A DNA stretch of 64,000 nucleotides from Candidatus Omnitrophota bacterium (GTDB taxonomy: Bacteria; Hinthialibacterota; Hinthialibacteria; Hinthialibacterales; Hinthialibacteraceae): contig JABLXU010000006.1 of assembly GCA_013177805.1 (NCBI GenBank), positions 62,001-126,000 on the forward strand. The letters are read 5' to 3'. The notes under the pieces were generated by a model, which was given only the letters and a program-made list of their open reading frames with translations, was not told the origin of the DNA and ran no database searches. Shown piece by piece: positions 54,149-63,508 of this stretch. Positions within the stretch are counted from its first letter, which is position 1, and every line of letters begins with the position of its first letter. Both the position numbers and the translations under genes were made by a program.

Positions 54149-55609
54149 TCAGACCACGTGCACCTCGAGGCCGGTCAAGCGGCCGTAGGCGCATAGTTCC
54201 TTCTTGAAATTCCCATAGAAGAACACCTGGTGGAAGCCGGGATAATCCAGGGTATCCTCCACGCCATCCAACCGCGCCAGCACCGAGACCACGCACCCGC
54301 CGGCGGGGGGAACAGAGATGTTATCCAAAACCTTCCCCGAGGACACGATCATCCGCGGCGGTTTATCGGGCGGGTCCAACAGTACATCCAGCACGGTCAT
54401 GGGATGGCCGGTTTCCCAACGCGGGACAGGCACGGCGTCGCGTTTGCCATGGTGGTGGGAGATCCGGAACGGTTCCGGCGGATGATCGAATCCCCGCAGG
54501 CGGGTGGGGCAGGTGCAGTGCGCGCCGATCAGGCCGCCGCGCGACGTTTCGGCCACGGGATCTTGCTGAAAACCGGGACGGCCGAAGAGATACTGGACCA
54601 ACGCGTGCGAGACACAGGCCCCCAGGTCGGCCTCACAGGCAGCGGGAATGCCTTGGTCCAGCATCCGGGACCAGGAGATACAAGGGAGGCTGACTTGGGT
54701 CTGGCCCAGCGCGCCGAGGCAGTCCATGGTGATGCCGTCACCTTCCTCGCGGTCCAGGATGGCGCGGGCGGCGAAGTAGCTCTTCACGCCGTTCATTACA
54801 TCTTCTTCGGTTGGGCCGTGGACCGCGGTGGCTTGTTGGAGGTATTCCGTGACGATGCGCCGGGCTTCATCCGACGCGGGGATTTGGTTGTATTCATCCA
54901 AAAACGCTTGGGCGGGGATGTAGCGCAGACGGGTGCCGAAAAACGGCAATTGCGTATCCCGGCGTTCCTTGCCCGCGATAACCACAAACCGCATTTCCCG
55001 CAATTTGGCCCGGGTGGCGAGCATCCGCATGCCATAGGCGGCCTGGGAGAAGTCATCGGTGGAAGCGATAAAAATCCCTTCCCGCTTCGCGAGCGGGGCG
55101 GTGTTGGTGGTAAACGACGAGCCGACCGGCGAGAAGGCCACCACCGGGATTTTTGTGTCCAGGGCCCGGCTTACGGAAGGCCAGGCATGCTGCTGACGGT
55201 CCAAAAGCACGAGCAACAAGCCGTCGGATTGCGCTTTTCGCGCGGACTCCAGCCAGTTCTGAGTTTCCTCCAGGGAAAAAAGCGGCTGCGATAGAATTTC
55301 GGCATGTACGCCGATTTCCCGCGCTGCTTGTTCGATTTCTTGCGTATAGTTCACTCGGGCGGCCCCGCCGTCGTAGATCTCGCCGGGCCACCACATGCCG
55401 TAGTTTTCCTTGCGCCGGACGAAGGCGGCGTGAAGCTGGGGCGTGTAGCGCGCTCCCGGGCCGTTCAGCGGGATTTCGCGGCCTGGCCCTGGAGCGGACG
55501 CCCCCGGGCAGGGTTTCAGATACGGAGCGAATAAAGCGCCAAGCGTCCCCCATATGAAGGTCCGGCGAGAACAAGGGTAAACCCAATGTTGAGAGGATAG
55601 GCGCGTCAT
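54149..55609 (-). CDS. Tat-exported L-fucose/L-arabinose isomerase-like protein
   Basis: 486 residues with AAGGAG before the ATG. Twin-arginine signal: CSRRTFIWGTLGALFAPYL. The body resembles the fucose/arabinose isomerase fold: Rossmann-like N-terminal part (VAFSPVGSSFTTNTAPLAKR, RFVVIAGKERRDTQL), then the C-terminal block with ITMDCLGALGQTQVSLPCIS, IPAACEADLGACVSHALVQY, LFGRPGFQQDPVAETSRGG and LIGAHCTCPTRLRGFDHPPE. Classical isomerases need two acidic ligands and a histidine for Mn; an E and D in ACEADLG are suitable, but the full site cannot be verified. Export of a sugar isomerase is unusual; it may instead bind sugars or act on another polyol. Confidence 0.78.
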   Translation of the reverse strand: MTRLSSQHWVYPCSRRTFIWGTLGALFAPYLKPCPGASAPGPGREIPLNGPGARYTPQLHAAFVRRKENYGMWWPGEIYDGGAARVNYTQEIEQAAREIGVHAEILSQPLFSLEETQNWLESARKAQSDGLLLVLLDRQQHAWPSVSRALDTKIPVVAFSPVGSSFTTNTAPLAKREGIFIASTDDFSQAAYGMRMLATRAKLREMRFVVIAGKERRDTQLPFFGTRLRYIPAQAFLDEYNQIPASDEARRIVTEYLQQATAVHGPTEEDVMNGVKSYFAARAILDREEGDGITMDCLGALGQTQVSLPCISWSRMLDQGIPAACEADLGACVSHALVQYLFGRPGFQQDPVAETSRGGLIGAHCTCPTRLRGFDHPPEPFRISHHHGKRDAVPVPRWETGHPMTVLDVLLDPPDKPPRMIVSSGKVLDNISVPPAGGCVVSVLARLDGVEDTLDYPGFHQVFFYGNFKKELCAYGRLTGLEVHVV

Positions 55610-55689
55610 GAGGCGGTTCTCCTTCGTGGGATGAATTCGGTCCCATTATGCGGGAAAAGGAGACCGGGAGAAAGAGAAGGTGGCCTCGA

Positions 55690-56742
55690 TCATTTCACGC
55701 TTTGAATGGTGATTTTCGACAGGAATAATCCGAGGATATCCTGCGTGAACGGGCGGGCGCCGTCGGTGCTGAAGGCCACGAAGACGCGTTCCGGATCGCG
55801 GCTGGGCCAGAGCGCCGTGTAGCCGCCCCCATACGACCGGTCCGGGGCAAGGTCAATCATGTCCGACCAGGTCCGGCCATAATCAGGCGAGACGCACAAA
55901 GCCGGTTTCCAGGTTTTCATATTCCGCCCCACGCAGATCATTGTTTCACCGACGTACCCCAACACCGGATGGCGCAGCGTCAGGTCCTCGAAGAAAATGA
56001 CCGGGCCCCAGGTCAGTCCTTCATCGTAGCTGACCCGGCCGAAACAGCGGACCGCTTGGTTCAAATGGCCGATCATCAACAAACTGCCGTCCGGACGGGC
56101 CGCGAGGGTCGGATAGGTGGGCCGTTCGGGGACTTCGCCCGGCTTGACCATGACAATCCGGTCCGGCCAGGTTTCACCTTCATCCGAGCTGATATACAGC
56201 GCCAATCCCTGGGGATGATAAGCAGGCATCAGCAGTTTGCCGTGGTGGTAGACGAGGTGCGAACTGCATCCCTGGTGGCCCCGGCGGGTGTAGCGGTCGA
56301 CGCTTCCCCGGTTTTCATAGGTATATCCGCAGTCCTGGCTGATCAGGAGCTTGCTGCCCATAATGTTCTCGCCGCGCACCACGCCCAGGCGGCGCAGCCC
56401 TACGCGCTGAATCACCATGAGGATCCGGCCGCTGGGTGTTTGGCCGAAGGCGGGATTGCGCGCGCCGAAGCCCTGGCGCGTTTCCTCGTAAATGATGCCC
56501 TCGTCGTACCAGGTCACCCCCCCGTCGGTGCTGCGGCGCTGGCGGATCATTGATTCCCGCCCCGGATCGTCCTGCGCGTCCTGGTAGGCCACGATCCAAT
56601 GTCCCCGCCGGCATTGCGTCACACACGGCCCGTGCAGAAACCGCGAGCGGCCCACATCGATGGCGTACGGGCCTTCCACCAAGCCCCGGATCCGAAACCG
56701 TTGATCGGCAAAAGTCAGGGTTTTTCTTAGCGCGCGCGCCAT
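55690..56742 (-). CDS. Sialidase-like beta-propeller protein
   Basis: 350 residues with AGGAGC upstream. Four Asp-box (BNR) motifs: STDGGVTW, SSDEGETW, SYDEGLTW and SPDYGRTW, regularly spaced as in six-bladed exo-alpha-sialidase-like propellers. No signal peptide is evident at this start (MARALRKTLTFADQRFRIRG), unlike its neighbours. A sialidase catalytic arginine triad and nucleophile tyrosine cannot be assigned with confidence; the family also includes non-sialidase exo-enzymes and binding proteins. It lies between the fucose-isomerase-like and oligogalacturonate-lyase-like genes on one strand, suggesting a glycan-use operon. Confidence 0.8.
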   Translation of the reverse strand: MARALRKTLTFADQRFRIRGLVEGPYAIDVGRSRFLHGPCVTQCRRGHWIVAYQDAQDDPGRESMIRQRRSTDGGVTWYDEGIIYEETRQGFGARNPAFGQTPSGRILMVIQRVGLRRLGVVRGENIMGSKLLISQDCGYTYENRGSVDRYTRRGHQGCSSHLVYHHGKLLMPAYHPQGLALYISSDEGETWPDRIVMVKPGEVPERPTYPTLAARPDGSLLMIGHLNQAVRCFGRVSYDEGLTWGPVIFFEDLTLRHPVLGYVGETMICVGRNMKTWKPALCVSPDYGRTWSDMIDLAPDRSYGGGYTALWPSRDPERVFVAFSTDGARPFTQDILGLFLSKITIQSVK

Positions 56743-56858
56743 CCGACTCTGCTCCTGTCCGTGCTACGCATCATCCCGCAAGTTTTGGAGGAATTAAAGA
56801 CAAGCCGGGGAGGAAAATGGAATGCGAGCGCGGGAAACCACCACCCGTGCCACGTTGC

Positions 56859-58094
56859 TCACGGCTGCTTTTTCAATTCGGACCACAGAGGAATCTCGAT
56901 GGTCATGATGTCGTAGTTGCCAAAACATTCTGAAACGAACAAAACCCGGCGGCCATCCGGGCTGAAGGATGGATGCATGTGGACGTTCTTCCGCGGCCGG
57001 TGGCCCTGCGTCAGCAGCCGGGTTTCGCCCCGCGCGGGGTCGATCAGGATCAGCTCGCCCCGGAACGTGTCCACCACGGCGTAACGCTGATCGGGCGAAC
57101 CGCAGACATGCCAGTTGGGGCCGCGATAATGGAGGACCGCTTCCCGGTCCGGATATCTCACGGAAGCCACGCCAAACGGCTTATTGCCCATCTTGGCGGT
57201 CTCTTCGGAGATGTTGAACAACGCGCGGTCCATGCCCCACCACACCTCATGGGTTACCCATTCGTCCGGACTTTCTTGGTAGAAAGGCATGTTGCCGGAA
57301 CCATCGGACCGGGTCACCCAGATGCGCTGGGGCGCGTCGCCGCCCGTCTCATGGCAATACATAATCAGGCCGGGGACCACGGGATTGGCCTGCACGTGGC
57401 CGGTCATGAACGGCGTCTTCAAAAACCGCGTCCACCCGCCGGATTCCAGGTTCAGTTTGATCAAGAACCACTCATCCGTTTTGGGATCGCGGCCGCTGGT
57501 ATACAGCCATTTTCCATCGGCATCGATCGAGGGAACATCCCGGATTTCCATCTCTTCGGGAAACGCGGCCAGGACGGTTTCATACGCGGTTGCTGATTGG
57601 ATTTCGCCCTGGGCGCAGTCACCGAGCACCGCCCCAACGTCGATCCGTTTGACCCGTTGATCTTGGAAGAGAAACAGATCATTGTCACGCCGGCCGGGAT
57701 AGGCGTGGCTTACCGGCGGGCCTTGGGTGAGTTGGGTGATCACGCCGGTCTCTTCATTCACCGCGAACAACTGAGGGGATCCGGCCCGGTCCGATACGAA
57801 GACAATGTGTTTTCCGTCCGCGAGCCAACTGGGGTGTGTCTGGTAGAGTTTGTTGTCCATGCCCGGCGCGCGGGTCAAGACGGTGATCACCAAGCCGGTT
57901 TGGGCATCCGTGCAGGTCATCTTTTCGCTGGGGAATTGAGCCCCGATCCCGGCCGCCCGGGCGGCTTGACTGCTCATCAGGCCCGGCAGCAGGCCAAGAA
58001 TCAAAAAACCGGCCAGTTCCCAGATCGTTGGGCGCCTTGGCAGAAAAAACCGCCCGGGAGTTCTGGAGTGCTTGGGATTTCCGGAGGTTATCAT
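56859..58094 (-). CDS. Oligogalacturonate lyase-like (PL22) exported protein
   Basis: 411 residues from ATG 58094 with AGAGGAG upstream; frame upstream to 58169 is less likely. A signal or anchor segment (TIWELAGFLILGLLPGLMSS) precedes a seven-bladed propeller with TolB-like repeats: HPSWLADGKHIVFVSDRAGS, PSIDADGKWLYTSGRDPKTD, and HPSFSPDGRRVLFVSECFGN. The order HPSWL...MYCHETGG...TRSDGS with isolated histidines resembles PL22 oligogalacturonate lyases, which use Mn-binding histidines to cleave unsaturated digalacturonate. Specific Mn ligands cannot be pinned, so a TolB-like non-enzymatic protein remains possible. Confidence 0.72.
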   Translation of the reverse strand: MITSGNPKHSRTPGRFFLPRRPTIWELAGFLILGLLPGLMSSQAARAAGIGAQFPSEKMTCTDAQTGLVITVLTRAPGMDNKLYQTHPSWLADGKHIVFVSDRAGSPQLFAVNEETGVITQLTQGPPVSHAYPGRRDNDLFLFQDQRVKRIDVGAVLGDCAQGEIQSATAYETVLAAFPEEMEIRDVPSIDADGKWLYTSGRDPKTDEWFLIKLNLESGGWTRFLKTPFMTGHVQANPVVPGLIMYCHETGGDAPQRIWVTRSDGSGNMPFYQESPDEWVTHEVWWGMDRALFNISEETAKMGNKPFGVASVRYPDREAVLHYRGPNWHVCGSPDQRYAVVDTFRGELILIDPARGETRLLTQGHRPRKNVHMHPSFSPDGRRVLFVSECFGNYDIMTIEIPLWSELKKQP

Positions 58095-58617
58095 AGGGAT
58101 TGACTCCTCTCGTCCTGTCTCATGGATTATGCAACAATCAGGGCCAGAGAAATAGGAGTCTATTGACACGCGCCCACTGACTCGCGTGCGGAGGCAAGGA
58201 TGCGTTTCCCTCTTTGAGGATTTCTCTTACTCTTCCCTGTTTCAGAAGGAGATGGGCATGGTGAGGGAATATATCGCTGAGCTAGTTACCCTGTTTTGGT
58301 CAAAAAAACCTTGATGCCGCGCGAGAGGGTAAGGCTCCCGCCGAGCCATATTTTCCGATACGATCCACGCTTCTCTACGTAGCCTTTGTTCAGTTTTGGC
58401 GAAATCTGACGATAATTTTTTTACGGAAACCATTGATTGTGTGTGCTTGATCCGCGAGTATTTTTTTATTGAATTTGCATGGTGAAATCGGTAAATTGGA
58501 TTAATTGGTTTCGCCTGTCCAGCGTGCGAATCGAGCATCGTGTGCATACTTCCATGATTTGGATCCATTGCGAAAGGCTCTTCGAGTCATGCATTTTTTC
58601 GATTTAGGGGATTTACA
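58095..58617. other. Intergenic stretch before the A+T-rich operon
   Basis: 523 bp with no supportable gene. Short frames lack ribosome binding sites and families. Base composition shifts toward A+T from about 58390 onward, where a run of seven T (58418-58424) and A+T-rich DNA could hold the promoter for the three-gene operon starting at 58618; no exact promoter could be fixed. Confidence 0.4.
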
Positions 58618-58815
58618 ATGATAACATATTTAACAAGTTTTTTTCTTTTGGTAGCCGGATTACTCTTGGTGAGCGAAAAAGTAGCGCATGCTTACCTGGA
58701 TCCTGGATTGGGCAGTTATTTGTTTCAAGTGTTTGCCAGCGTGGTAATCGGCATTGTTCTATTTTTTAAGCAAATCAAAAATTTCATTATGTATTATATA
58801 TTCCGTAAAAAATGA
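58618..58815 (+). CDS. Small membrane protein with AYLDPGLGS motif
   Basis: 65 residues. N-terminal hydrophobic segment (YLTSFFLLVAGLLLVSEKVA), then AYLDPGLGSYLFQVFASVVI, a second hydrophobic segment and a basic tail (KNFIMYYIFRKK). The A-Y-[LI]-D-P-G-x-G-S motif is known from small proteins commonly encoded beside polysaccharide methyltransferase and sulfatase-fold genes. AGGGGA precedes the ATG, and the stop overlaps the next start (ATGA). It may anchor or assist the membrane enzymes that follow. Function unproven. Confidence 0.75.
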   Translation: MITYLTSFFLLVAGLLLVSEKVAHAYLDPGLGSYLFQVFASVVIGIVLFFKQIKNFIMYYIFRKK

Positions 58816-60194
58816 ATGCCCGTGCGAACCGCTTTGCGAATACCTCATTCCGAGACCCGAGTGGATTCATGTTTGAATCCGGCGGGAAAATTTACCGTCA
58901 CATCACTTTCAACTACCGCAGTCAGTATGACCAGTTGATGAATTCCGGCCTGTACCGGCTTTTGGTTCATCAAAAGCAATTGATCAGCCACCGTGAAATC
59001 GATTTAACATGCGAGTACGGAGAAACTGCCTATACGATCATCGAACCAGAAACGATTCCTTTTGTTTCCTACCCGTATGAGTGGTGTTTTTCCCAGCTGA
59101 AGGACGCCTCCCTTCTCACTCTGCAGGTTTTAAAGATTGCTCTCGAACACGGCATGATTCTGAAGGACGGCAGCGCGTACAATGTCCAATTCTATCAAGG
59201 CAAACCTATTTTTATCGATACTTTATCGTTTGATCATTACTCAGAGGGGATGGCCTGGCCGGGCTTCAAACAATTCTGCCAACATTTTTTGGGCCCCCTG
59301 GCCTTAATGAAATATCGAGATATTCGTTTGAACCAATTGTTACAAATTTTTCTTGATGGCATTCCGTTGGAACTCGCCAGCCGTTTGCTGCCTTGGCGGT
59401 CCCTGCTCAATGTGCCGATCCTATTGAATCTCCACTTGCATGCCCGATTTGCGTTGCACTATGCGGGCAGAACCAATGTGCCGCGGAAATATGCGGTTTC
59501 GAAGAAATCCCTGTTGGGCTTGATAGGAATGCTCGAAAGCGCAATTCAAGGCATCTCTTTGCGCCGGCGGACTTCGGAATGGTCCCGTTACTATTCTTCC
59601 AATGTGTATTCTCCCGAAGCGACGCAAAGTAAAATCGAAATCGTGCAAGACTTTCTAAACCGGTGCCGGCCGTCTACGGTATGGGATGTAGGGGCGAATG
59701 AAGGAGTATACAGTCGTCTCGCAAGTCGAATGGGCGCGTTTGTCTTGTCGCTGGATTCCGATCCCTTGGCGGTGGAATTCAATTATTTGCATTGCCGGAA
59801 GGAAAATCTTTCTACTATACTGCCCTTGCGGATGGATCTCTGTAATCCCAGTCCTGGTATTGGCTGGAACAATCAAGAACGGAATGCCTTCTGGGACCGG
59901 GGCCATGCAGATGGAATATTGGCCTTGGCGTTGTTGCACCATCTAGCGATCAGCAACAATCTGCCCTTGCCGCTGATCGCCCAAATGTTCGCGGAGCGTT
60001 GCCGCTATTTGATTCTTGAATTTGTTCCCAAATCCGATCCCATGGTCCAGTTATTGTTGAAACATCGAGAGGATATTTTTCAAGAATATACGCTTCAGGA
60101 TTTTGAGCGGACATTTTTGAAATATTTTTGTATTGAATCCAAACAACCGGTGAAGAACCTCGAGCGGGTTATTTATTTCATGCAGGTTAAATGA
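58812..60194 (+). CDS. SAM-dependent methyltransferase, NoeA-like
   Basis: 460 residues. N-terminal 280 residues have PYEWCFSQLKDASLLTLQVL, ALEHGMILKDGSAYNVQFYQ and GKPIFIDTLSFDHYSEGMAW, typical of the nodulation NoeA-related methyltransferases. The class I SAM domain follows: STVWDVGANEGVYSRLAS (motif I), VLSLDSDPLAVEFNYLHCRK (acidic ribose loop), and DGILALALLHHLAISNNLPL (motif IV). Predicted to methylate a sugar or lipid carrier in surface-polysaccharide synthesis. Start and stop both overlap neighbours in ATGA, so the three genes are one translational unit. Lower G+C than the flanks. Confidence 0.85.
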   Translation: MNARANRFANTSFRDPSGFMFESGGKIYRHITFNYRSQYDQLMNSGLYRLLVHQKQLISHREIDLTCEYGETAYTIIEPETIPFVSYPYEWCFSQLKDASLLTLQVLKIALEHGMILKDGSAYNVQFYQGKPIFIDTLSFDHYSEGMAWPGFKQFCQHFLGPLALMKYRDIRLNQLLQIFLDGIPLELASRLLPWRSLLNVPILLNLHLHARFALHYAGRTNVPRKYAVSKKSLLGLIGMLESAIQGISLRRRTSEWSRYYSSNVYSPEATQSKIEIVQDFLNRCRPSTVWDVGANEGVYSRLASRMGAFVLSLDSDPLAVEFNYLHCRKENLSTILPLRMDLCNPSPGIGWNNQERNAFWDRGHADGILALALLHHLAISNNLPLPLIAQMFAERCRYLILEFVPKSDPMVQLLLKHREDIFQEYTLQDFERTFLKYFCIESKQPVKNLERVIYFMQVK

Positions 60195-61678
60195 GCATGG
60201 TTAAAAATTTCTTTATTTTATTTGCGGCTTGTATTACCCCTTTGTTGATGATCCTCGCAAAAATAAATGCCTATACTTTTATTTTTCCCATTGTTCAAAC
60301 AATGCTTGTTGTCTCCGCTTTAATACTTGCCATAGTATTCACTGTACAGGCATTGGCTCCTAGATTGCTGAATAAATTCAGTATCACGGCATCCCTGGCT
60401 ATTTTGTTGTTCGTAATTTTGAATCAAATCCCCATACTGATTGTTCTGTTGCTCATATCGGCTTTCGCATATCATATCGCACAAATGAATGACGAGCGCA
60501 TACCATTTGTTCAAAATTCCGTTTTGGCAATCCTACTATGCCAGTCAGGAATTTTGTTGGCCGTCATTTTTCTTTATCCGGTATGGGAGATGCAAAAAGC
60601 GAAACTGAACCTTTCGTTTCACGATGAACTAACAGTCGATTTTCAAAGCGGAGAAAAACCGGATATCTATTATATTATACTGGACGGCTACGCACGAGAA
60701 GATATATTAAAGGATTATTATCAGGTTACAGATACGCCGCTGTATCAATATTTGAAGGATAATCTGTTTTTCGTAGCCGACCGGAGTCATGCCAATTATG
60801 CTCAAACATCCTTGTCTCTGGCTTCCAGCTTAAATTATGATTACATTCCCAATCTGTTTGAACGCATCGATCCGTCGCACCCCAGCCGTTTATCTTTGCA
60901 CCGGATGATAAGCCAGAACCGTATCATGAAAATCCTCCGCCAGAACGGGTACCATATCCTCACTTTCCACACGGGCTATCACTTAACCGAAATACCTAGT
61001 GCCGGTCATTATTTGCATAAAAAATTTGTTATTCACGAATTTCAAAAAACCTTCATTGGAATTTTGACCCGAACATCGATGTTCAAGGATTTTTTTTACG
61101 ATGATCATAGAAACAATATACTTTATACTTTATCTGCCTTAAAAACCACTTCCTCTCTCCCATCACCCCGATTTGTATTTGCACACATTATTTGCCCACA
61201 CTCACCTTTTGTCTTATCCAAAAAAGATGGCCATATCTATCCTTCTTATTATTATTCTATTATTGACGGTTGCCATTTGATAAAAAATAACACCTCTCGA
61301 TCATGGTATATACAAAATTACGCGCAACAATTACTCTATATTGATGATTTAGTCATTGATACATTGACCCACATTCTCAAGCATTCACGAATGCCTCTTA
61401 TCATAGTTCTGCAATCGGATCATGGCCCTGCATCCACTTTTACTTGGGAAAAAATGACAATGGATGGTGCACGGGAACGAATGTCCATTTTAAACGCCCT
61501 CTATTGCAGTGACAAGGAATTGCCTTTTTACCGATCCATCACACCAGTCAATACCTTTCGTATTATCCTGAATCACTTCACTAATGCTAATTTGAAACTT
61601 TTGGAAGATCAATGTTATTTTTCCAGCTGGGATACCCCTTTTGACTTCTACAAAGTCCCTGAGGAGTATTTGCAATAA
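60191..61678 (+). CDS. Membrane-bound sulfatase/phosphatase-superfamily enzyme
   Basis: 495 residues. Five or so membrane spans in the first 130 residues (FFILFAACITPLLMILAK, LNKFSITASLAILLFVILNQ, SVLAILLCQSGILLAVIF) are followed by an alkaline-phosphatase-superfamily domain: PDIYYIILDGYAREDILKDY (first metal-binding aspartate), a threonine nucleophile candidate in ANYAQTSLSLASSLNYDY, HIICPHSPFVLSKKD, and IIVLQSDHGPASTFTWEK (metal D-H). Such enzymes transfer phosphoethanolamine or phosphoglycerol, or hydrolyse sulfate, on lipids or polysaccharides. Which one cannot be told. Last gene of the A+T-rich operon. Confidence 0.82.
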   Translation: MSMVKNFFILFAACITPLLMILAKINAYTFIFPIVQTMLVVSALILAIVFTVQALAPRLLNKFSITASLAILLFVILNQIPILIVLLLISAFAYHIAQMNDERIPFVQNSVLAILLCQSGILLAVIFLYPVWEMQKAKLNLSFHDELTVDFQSGEKPDIYYIILDGYAREDILKDYYQVTDTPLYQYLKDNLFFVADRSHANYAQTSLSLASSLNYDYIPNLFERIDPSHPSRLSLHRMISQNRIMKILRQNGYHILTFHTGYHLTEIPSAGHYLHKKFVIHEFQKTFIGILTRTSMFKDFFYDDHRNNILYTLSALKTTSSLPSPRFVFAHIICPHSPFVLSKKDGHIYPSYYYSIIDGCHLIKNNTSRSWYIQNYAQQLLYIDDLVIDTLTHILKHSRMPLIIVLQSDHGPASTFTWEKMTMDGARERMSILNALYCSDKELPFYRSITPVNTFRIILNHFTNANLKLLEDQCYFSSWDTPFDFYKVPEEYLQ

Positions 61679-61710
61679 GATACAGCGAATTTGGTCAAGA
61701 AACTCAGAAA

Positions 61711-62184
61711 ATATCAGGTCACTCTTCTGAAGCAATAACCGGTGGGAATGGGAGCCGGTGCCCGGTGCGGACGTATTCCCGCAGGGCGGAAACGCGAGTC
61801 GCGATGGGATTGGAACCGCGCCGGTTCAAGATCCGGGGGAACCATGCCAGACGGGGTGGAGGGCGAGGGCGCGGAAGATTGCAAACGCCAGTAGATTTCC
61901 AGGAAAAGAAAAAGGGAAAGAAAGACGAGCGCTTCCCACGCCCTCAATCAGGATCCGTTGGGCGAAGAGACGGGCCTGCTGTTCTCCCTGCGCAGGGCCG
62001 GAGTGGAGAAAAGCAGCTAGAATTTGCTCGACGATCGCGGACCGGTTCTTTTCCATTTTTCATAAACCTTCTGATCCGGCCCAGACGTAATGCTTTGTGT
62101 AATTTATTTTTTGCGGGGCGGGATTTTTCAAGGAAAAGAGGTGAGGTGGAGAAGCGGTTTTCCTTCAGGTGGGTGACCTGTTAC
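61711..62184 (-). mobile_element. Internally deleted IS66-type element (remnant 3)
   Basis: On the minus strand the right end 62184-62163 reads GTAACAGGTCACCCACCTGA, nearly the same as the left end of the element at 1461. The other end (61711) reads CAGGTCACTCTTCTGAAG after a decayed GTAA and matches the right end of the same family. Between them the minus strand encodes KNRSAIVEQILAAFLHSGPA, the same N-terminal segment as KNRFAIVEQILSELLHSGP in remnant 1, then unrelated low-value sequence. 474 bp; no transposase core. Flanking octamers do not match. A non-autonomous, MITE-like derivative. The interval 62185-62301 holds a short tandem CGCCCCTATC and no gene. Confidence 0.72.
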
Positions 62185-62301
62185 CTCCATTGAATCCCCG
62201 GTAAAATCTCAATTATATTCCGCCCCTATCCGCCCCTATCATGGATACGGTATTCTCCTGTACCATGCTCCAGCATTTCATCCGCACAAAGGAGATCGAT
62301 C

Positions 62302-63471
62302 GTGACTCATCCGTCAATCACCCGCCGCAAATTCATCCGGAATGGGATGATCACCGGAGTTGCACTTTCCATGTCCAAGGGCACATCCTGGGCGGAGGGA
62401 CACTCCAAACGCATCCGCGTTGGTGTTCTCGGGTGCGGCAGCGTTTCCCATTCCTACTTGCCGCATCTTTCGCAATGCCCTTACGCCGAACTGGTCAGCG
62501 CGTGCGACATCCGACCGGAACGGGCGGCGGCCCAGGCGGCGAAATTCCGGATCCCCCATCATTATCCGCACATCGATCAAATGCTGTCTGGAGCCGAGTT
62601 CGACCTGCTGGTGAACCTGACCGACATGCAGGAGCACGAACACCTCAACCGCCAGGCGCTGGAAGCGGGCAAACATGTCTGGAGCGAAAAGCCGCTGGCC
62701 AACTCGCTGGCGGCCGGCCAGGCCTTGCTCGAATTGGCGCGGAAAAAAGGCGTGCGGTTTTGGGGAGCGCCCTGCATGGTGGAGAGCCCGCAGTTCGCCT
62801 TCATGGCGAAGACGCTCGCCTCCGGGGCGCTGGGACGGCTGGCGGCGGCGCATGCCGAGTACGGGCACACCGGCCCGGACTGGTCGGCCTTCTTTTATGA
62901 GAAAGGCGGCGGCGATTTGCCCGACCTGGCCGTCTATAACCTGACCACCCTCACCGGACTTCTCGGCCCGGCGAAATCGGTCACCGCCATGACCAGCATC
63001 ATCACTCCGGTCCGCAAGGTTCAGGACAAAGGCGAGATCCAAGTGGAAGCCGAAGACAACTCCATGCTGCTCATGGAACACGCAGACGGTCTGATTTCCC
63101 ACGTCCAAAGCGGATTCAACTATTTTAATCCTCATGGCCATGACGGAAGCCAGGAAACCCGGCATACGGTATCGATCGTGGGCAACCGGGGCTGCATGGG
63201 CCTGGTGGGATACGACTGGGATCCACGGGGCGTGGACGTGGCGACCGAGGATCACCCGGCATACGAACGGCACGTGACCGACAAGGGCGATTTCGTCTGG
63301 CAGATGGGCGCGTCCCTGGCCGCGGAGAGCCTCGCGACTGGAAGGGAGCTGCTCATCACGCCCGAGCACGCCCTGCATGTGTTGGAGATCATTCAGGCCA
63401 CGCGGGAATCGCAGGCCACCGGCCGCCGGATTCCACTGACATCCACGTTCCGGTGGCCTGTCGTGCGCTGA
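62302..63471 (+). CDS. Tat-exported Gfo/Idh/MocA oxidoreductase
   Basis: 389 residues from GTG 62302, preceded by AAAGGAGATCGATC. Twin-arginine signal: TRRKFIRNGMITGVALSMSK. Rossmann start RIRVGVLGCGSVSHSYLPHL (G-x-G-x-x-x), LVSACDIRPERAAAQAAKF, and the EKP motif HVWSEKPLANSLAAGQALL. The C-terminal domain includes FYEKGGGDLPDLAVYNLTTL and MLLMEHADGLISHVQSGFNY. Predicted to act on a sugar in the periplasm with bound NAD(P). It is only family-related to the exported oxidoreductase at 32387. Convergent with the truncated glycosidase gene. Confidence 0.9.
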   Translation: MTHPSITRRKFIRNGMITGVALSMSKGTSWAEGHSKRIRVGVLGCGSVSHSYLPHLSQCPYAELVSACDIRPERAAAQAAKFRIPHHYPHIDQMLSGAEFDLLVNLTDMQEHEHLNRQALEAGKHVWSEKPLANSLAAGQALLELARKKGVRFWGAPCMVESPQFAFMAKTLASGALGRLAAAHAEYGHTGPDWSAFFYEKGGGDLPDLAVYNLTTLTGLLGPAKSVTAMTSIITPVRKVQDKGEIQVEAEDNSMLLMEHADGLISHVQSGFNYFNPHGHDGSQETRHTVSIVGNRGCMGLVGYDWDPRGVDVATEDHPAYERHVTDKGDFVWQMGASLAAESLATGRELLITPEHALHVLEIIQATRESQATGRRIPLTSTFRWPVVR

Positions 63472-63508
63472 CCGGATCCACCCGGCGCGTTTGAAACAAG
63501 ACGGGGGG

